Positions 22,685 through 25,812 of a DNA stretch of 25,812 nucleotides are shown here, one piece after another (position 1 is the first letter of the stretch; each line of letters starts with the position of its first letter). The stretch covers positions 1 through 25,812 of the forward strand of contig CAKSUM010000027.1 of assembly GCA_934501535.1 (NCBI GenBank). Reading direction: 5' to 3'. Below the pieces are notes generated by a model. It searched no databases. It had not been told where the DNA came from and saw only the letters and a program-made list of their open reading frames with translations. The translations under genes were made by a program, and so were the position numbers. The stretch is from an uncultured Clostridia bacterium (GTDB taxonomy: Bacteria > Bacillota > Clostridia > UBA1381).

Positions 22685-23380
22685 ATGCGTAAAGACGGCA
22701 TTAAAACGAAGAAAAAAATTCTCACAGAATGTGTCCGTCTGTTTTTGGAACAGGGCTACAAGGAAACATCTATTACCCAAATTACGGAGGCGGTAGGTAT
22801 AACACGGGGCAGCTTTCAGAACTTCTTCCCCACCAAGGACGCCGTTTTGACAGAACTTGCGGAAACGATGTTCGGCGGACAATTCGGCGCGGCAAAGAGC
22901 ATTGCGGGCGATAATCTGCCGCCGGTTTATACATACGCGGCGGAAACAGCAATACAGCTCACGCTGACAGAGCTGAACGAAAACCTGCGCGAAATTTATA
23001 TCGAGGCATACACAATGCCCGGCCTGGCGGAGTACATCTATCTGCACACCACGGCGGAATTAAAGCAGATATTCGGCGAAAATTTTCCCGATTATGCCGA
23101 AAGTGATTTCTATGAAATGGAAATCGGCACAGCAGGACTTATGCGCGGCTATATGGCAAGAAAATGTGATATTCATTTTCCGCTTGAACACAAATTGAAC
23201 CGTTTTCTGACGGCGGCAATGCGTGTATACAAGGTACCTGATGCCGAGCAGGAAAAGGTACTTGCCTTTGTCGCATCACTGGATATAAAGGCTATTGCTG
23301 CAGATGTTATGCATAAGCTGTTTGCAATGTTGGAAATGAAATTTGATTTTAAGCTATCGGGCAGTGAAACGGAGGAATAG
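22685..23380 (+). CDS. TetR-family regulator co-transcribed with a surface protein gene
   Basis: A 231-residue regulator. Residues about 8-56 carry the TetR helix-turn-helix, with blocks ILTECVRLFLEQGYKETSI, ITEAVGITRGSFQNFFPTK and AVLTEL. The rest is an all-helical effector domain longer than in the other TetR of this window and not alike in sequence. The ATG lies 12 bases after AAAGGAGG, a longer gap than usual, but no better start was seen. The stop codon is 3 bases before the next ATG, and the ribosome binding site of the surface protein gene lies inside the end of this gene. The pair is therefore one coupled operon: when the regulator is released, both regulator and surface protein are made. 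The ligand is unknown. Confidence 0.92.
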   Translation: MRKDGIKTKKKILTECVRLFLEQGYKETSITQITEAVGITRGSFQNFFPTKDAVLTELAETMFGGQFGAAKSIAGDNLPPVYTYAAETAIQLTLTELNENLREIYIEAYTMPGLAEYIYLHTTAELKQIFGENFPDYAESDFYEMEIGTAGLMRGYMARKCDIHFPLEHKLNRFLTAAMRVYKVPDAEQEKVLAFVASLDIKAIAADVMHKLFAMLEMKFDFKLSGSETEE

Positions 23381-23383
23381 AAA

Positions 23384-25618
23384 ATGAAAAAATTTTTGGC
23401 AGTATTTTTAGCGGTACTTCTCACATCATTTATATCTGCCGCATACGCGGACGGAGAAACACCCGACTCACACAAACATTGTGTGTGCGGCGTATCGGAC
23501 TGCACGGAAAATCACACGGAAAAGGAGATAGCGTGGCAGGCATGGAACGGAGATACCTCCGTCGGCACAACGGCGGACACCTCTGTGACTGCATTATATC
23601 TGTATCTTGAAAACGATGTCACCATAACCGATACTCTTGAAATAACCAATGTCACCGTGCACCTTTGCTTAAACGGCAACACACTGACTATAAACAAAGA
23701 CGGAAATCCGGCTGTACGAGTATGTGAAAATCAAAAGTTTGTACTCTGCGACTGTAAGAAAACAGGTAAAATCACCGGTACAAACGGCACCGTGACAGCC
23801 AATGTTGACGGGGATAAAACCCCATACTTCGGTGCAGTAAATTGCCGTCCGGGCAGCAATTTTGTTATGTACGGCGGCAGCATTTCAGGCAACAAAACTA
23901 CAACAGCAAACGGCGGCGGTATTTATGTCAGCGGCGGAACATTTACCATGTACGGCGGCGCAGTAAACGATAATCAGATACTGGAGCTGGGTTCCGGCGG
24001 CGCAGTATCCGTCGAAAACGGCGCAATATATACATACGGCGGCGAGATGTGCGGCAACAGCGCTACAAACGGCGGAGCAATACACCTTAAAGGTAGCACC
24101 GTCTCGGACATTCAAAACATAAAGGTTAACGGCAACACCGCGACAAATATGGGCGGGGCAATATTTACCGAAACAAGCAAAAACATAAAAATTACCGGCG
24201 CTGAGTTAGGTGATAACACAGCGGCAAAGGGCGGCGGCATGTATGTTAAATATTCAGAGAACCTCACTCATACAAACATATATACCTCAAACATACACGG
24301 CAACGATGCCCTGAACGGTCACGGCGGCGGCATGTATTTTGACGGCAACGGAAAAACTAATACTTCTGCAAACATGTACGGCTGCGAACTGTACCGAAAC
24401 ACTTCTGCATCTGACGGCGGCGGTATCTATGCATACTCTTATAATCGCGAGGAACTAAGCGTGCTTAATGTTAATATATTTAGCGGAGATTTCATCGGGA
24501 ACTCTTGCGCAGGCGGAGGCGGCGCTATACGCGTAGCAGGCAGCGATGTATGCTTTGGTATTCACAGCTATGAAAATAAAACCCTTCACATAAAAGAAAA
24601 CCAAGCAAATTTCGGCGGTGGTATTTCCGTAAGTGCCGACGCGTTTTTAATAACCGGTCAGAGCCTAATTGAGGACAATATTGCCGCAGTTTCCGGCGGC
24701 GGTATCTATATTGGCGGCTCTTATTACAACAGTCTTATCTTAACAAATATTACAGTGACTAAAAACATTGCTCAGCAGGGCGGCGGTATTTACTTAAACA
24801 ATAACATCACCAACTACACCAAAGCACTTGAAATCGGCAGCGGTACAACAATAATCGGAAATACTTCATCGACTAACGGCACGGCAAACAATCTCTATCT
24901 TAACAGCGGCAAAAAATTTGTATTCCGCAACGGTATCGGCAGCAATGACAGAATAGGCATATCCTTAAGTGAAACACCTACGCTCAAAACCCCGGTAGAA
25001 GTAGAAATAAAACGTGCATTGCAGGCAAGCTCACATGCAGACGGAGATCATTCGAGCCTCATAATACCCGACAACGATGATTACGCGGTTGTATACGAAG
25101 ACAATGCCCATCTGATTGTTCCCGGCTACACGGTCATATTCGACCCGAACAACGGCGAACCGCCTCAAAAAATAGGAGTGCGGCTCGGCGACAGTTTTGA
25201 TGTGGCGAAAATCCCCCAGCCTGTACGCGATGATTGCGAGCTTGACGCCTGGTATGTAAACGGCGCGGCATATAACTTTGATAAGCCCATAAACAGCAGT
25301 CTTACCCTCACCGCAAGGTGGATTAGTTACACAGAAACCGCACTGCAGGTCAGAAGTGATTCGGTAGTTGTCACCGGTCTTGACAAACCGGCAGCGCTGT
25401 ATGTGGCAAGCTATGACGGAAACAGACTTTTGGATATAAAGAAAACGGAGCTTACCGGCAACGAAAAAGTGTTTATGTCCATCGACGAAATAGGCATAAA
25501 CACATCGAACGCAACCAGAATAGCCGCATTTTTGTGGGGCACTCACTCAGGCGGCACCACCGATGACGGCACCGCTTATGTACGACCCCTTTGCGACAAC
25601 GCGGCAGCAGAGCTGTAA
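23384..25618 (+). CDS. Secreted beta-helix (Pmp-like) surface protein with an InlB B-repeat
   Basis: A 744-residue exported protein. The signal peptide (1-22) ends in AYA. A Cys/His-rich segment follows at 30-44 (HKHCVCGVSDCTENH), then a beta-rich region. A right-handed parallel beta-helix (about 130-540) is built from roughly ten turns marked by GGGIY, GGAI or GGGM followed by short strands and NxA/NxT turns, as in polymorphic outer-membrane-type and pectate-lyase-like proteins. One InlB B-repeat follows (about 586-653: VIFDPNNGEPPQ, ELDAWYVNG, LTLTARW). The last 90 residues are an unnamed beta-rich domain. No LPXTG motif, SLH repeat or terminal membrane anchor was found, so its attachment is unexplained. 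GGAGGA lies 8 bases before the ATG. Adhesion or glycan binding is likely; enzymatic activity is not evident. Confidence 0.88.
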   Translation: MKKFLAVFLAVLLTSFISAAYADGETPDSHKHCVCGVSDCTENHTEKEIAWQAWNGDTSVGTTADTSVTALYLYLENDVTITDTLEITNVTVHLCLNGNTLTINKDGNPAVRVCENQKFVLCDCKKTGKITGTNGTVTANVDGDKTPYFGAVNCRPGSNFVMYGGSISGNKTTTANGGGIYVSGGTFTMYGGAVNDNQILELGSGGAVSVENGAIYTYGGEMCGNSATNGGAIHLKGSTVSDIQNIKVNGNTATNMGGAIFTETSKNIKITGAELGDNTAAKGGGMYVKYSENLTHTNIYTSNIHGNDALNGHGGGMYFDGNGKTNTSANMYGCELYRNTSASDGGGIYAYSYNREELSVLNVNIFSGDFIGNSCAGGGGAIRVAGSDVCFGIHSYENKTLHIKENQANFGGGISVSADAFLITGQSLIEDNIAAVSGGGIYIGGSYYNSLILTNITVTKNIAQQGGGIYLNNNITNYTKALEIGSGTTIIGNTSSTNGTANNLYLNSGKKFVFRNGIGSNDRIGISLSETPTLKTPVEVEIKRALQASSHADGDHSSLIIPDNDDYAVVYEDNAHLIVPGYTVIFDPNNGEPPQKIGVRLGDSFDVAKIPQPVRDDCELDAWYVNGAAYNFDKPINSSLTLTARWISYTETALQVRSDSVVVTGLDKPAALYVASYDGNRLLDIKKTELTGNEKVFMSIDEIGINTSNATRIAAFLWGTHSGGTTDDGTAYVRPLCDNAAAEL

Positions 25619-25680
25619 AAGACAATCAAAACATCATGAGATGAGCCATCCCTGAAAGGCTCACACGGGCTATAAGGCAA

Positions 25681-25729
25681 AAAAGAACTTCAGGTTTGAA
25701 CATAAATTGTTCGGATTTGAAGTTCTTTT
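25681..25729 (+). terminator. Terminator-like long hairpin after the beta-helix protein gene
   Basis: A 12-base outer stem (AAAAGAACTTCA with its complement), a G-U-rich middle and a 5-bp inner stem (GAACA/TGTTC) close a 5-base loop, about 22 paired bases in RNA. Only four T end the stem. A smaller hairpin (TGAGCC/GGCTCA, 25642-25663) precedes it. The last 80 bases of the window hold no recognisable gene. Confidence 0.65.
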
Positions 25730-25812
25730 CAAATTTCGGGGCAATCCCTCATTTTGTGTAAACCTCAAAATTGGCTCCAAAATGATAATATAATCTAAGT
25801 AGTTTTTTGTGG

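Noticed and set aside
22607..23047. Minus-strand 146-codon frame opposite the second tetR
   Set aside because: It is a shadow of the TetR coding sequence and covers its consensus promoter; the Cys/Arg-rich translation is not protein-like.
23870..24800. GGCGGCGG-rich repeats as a DNA-level tandem array
   Set aside because: They are codons for the GGGIY turns of the beta-helix; spacing and sequence vary as expected of protein repeats, not of a satellite array.
25031..25546. Minus-strand 171-codon frame opposite the end of the beta-helix gene
   Set aside because: It is antisense to the InlB repeat region, with no ribosome binding site and no recognisable domain.
25741..25812. Possible end of an IS256-type element (TTTTGTGTAAAC near 25753-25764)
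   Set aside because: One short resemblance at the window edge, with no transposase frame or matching inverted repeat inside the window.

Overview
The window looks like chromosomal DNA of an anaerobic member of the Clostridia (Bacillota). This is inferred from strong AGGAGG-type ribosome binding sites, near-consensus sigma-A promoters with 17-base spacers, S-layer homology (SLH) and InlB B-repeat surface domains, YesM/YesN two-component proteins and an iron-dependent alcohol dehydrogenase. GC content appears moderate. No rRNA, tRNA, CRISPR array, complete insertion sequence or phage gene was seen. The species cannot be named from the sequence.

Region 1 (1-11100) is a sugar-uptake locus on the minus strand. 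mglB-mglA-mglC encode a galactose/glucose-type ABC importer. They are followed by a small membrane protein with one InlB B-repeat, a YesN-type response regulator, a YesM-type histidine kinase, a second sugar-binding lipoprotein and an aldo/keto reductase. A 5' promoter, a structured leader and an 18-bp hairpin between mglB and mglA frame the transporter genes. A second promoter lies in front of the regulator genes. The kinase and second binding protein are separated by one base, which suggests a three-component sugar sensor. An alcohol dehydrogenase gene converges on the locus, with a 38-bp palindrome between them.

Region 2 (11100-15160) starts with an intergenic stretch of about 620 bp. Two plus-strand genes for SLH-anchored surface proteins follow. 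They share an unnamed repeated alpha/beta module of about 85 residues and a nearly duplicated SLH segment; the first also carries a CAP (SCP/PR1) domain. A bidirectional terminator closes the region.

Region 3 (15244-20990) is a minus-strand run: TetR regulator, PAP2-like membrane protein, XRE regulator with membrane segments, a short coding remnant, SLH-anchored M13 metallopeptidase, GyrI-like small-molecule-binding protein and CatA-like acetyltransferase. From the PAP2-like gene onward the spacing is very tight, so these are probably one operon. The tetR gene has its own promoter with an overlapping palindrome.

Region 4 (21089-25812) holds a single WbsX/GH99-like glycan enzyme on the minus strand. 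It also holds a plus-strand pair made of a second TetR regulator, with a perfect consensus promoter and adjoining palindrome, and, 3 bases later, a large secreted beta-helix protein with an InlB B-repeat.

Overall theme: sugar sensing and uptake linked to fermentative reductases, plus several independently regulated cell-surface modules. All functions are inferred from sequence read by eye; no database search was run.
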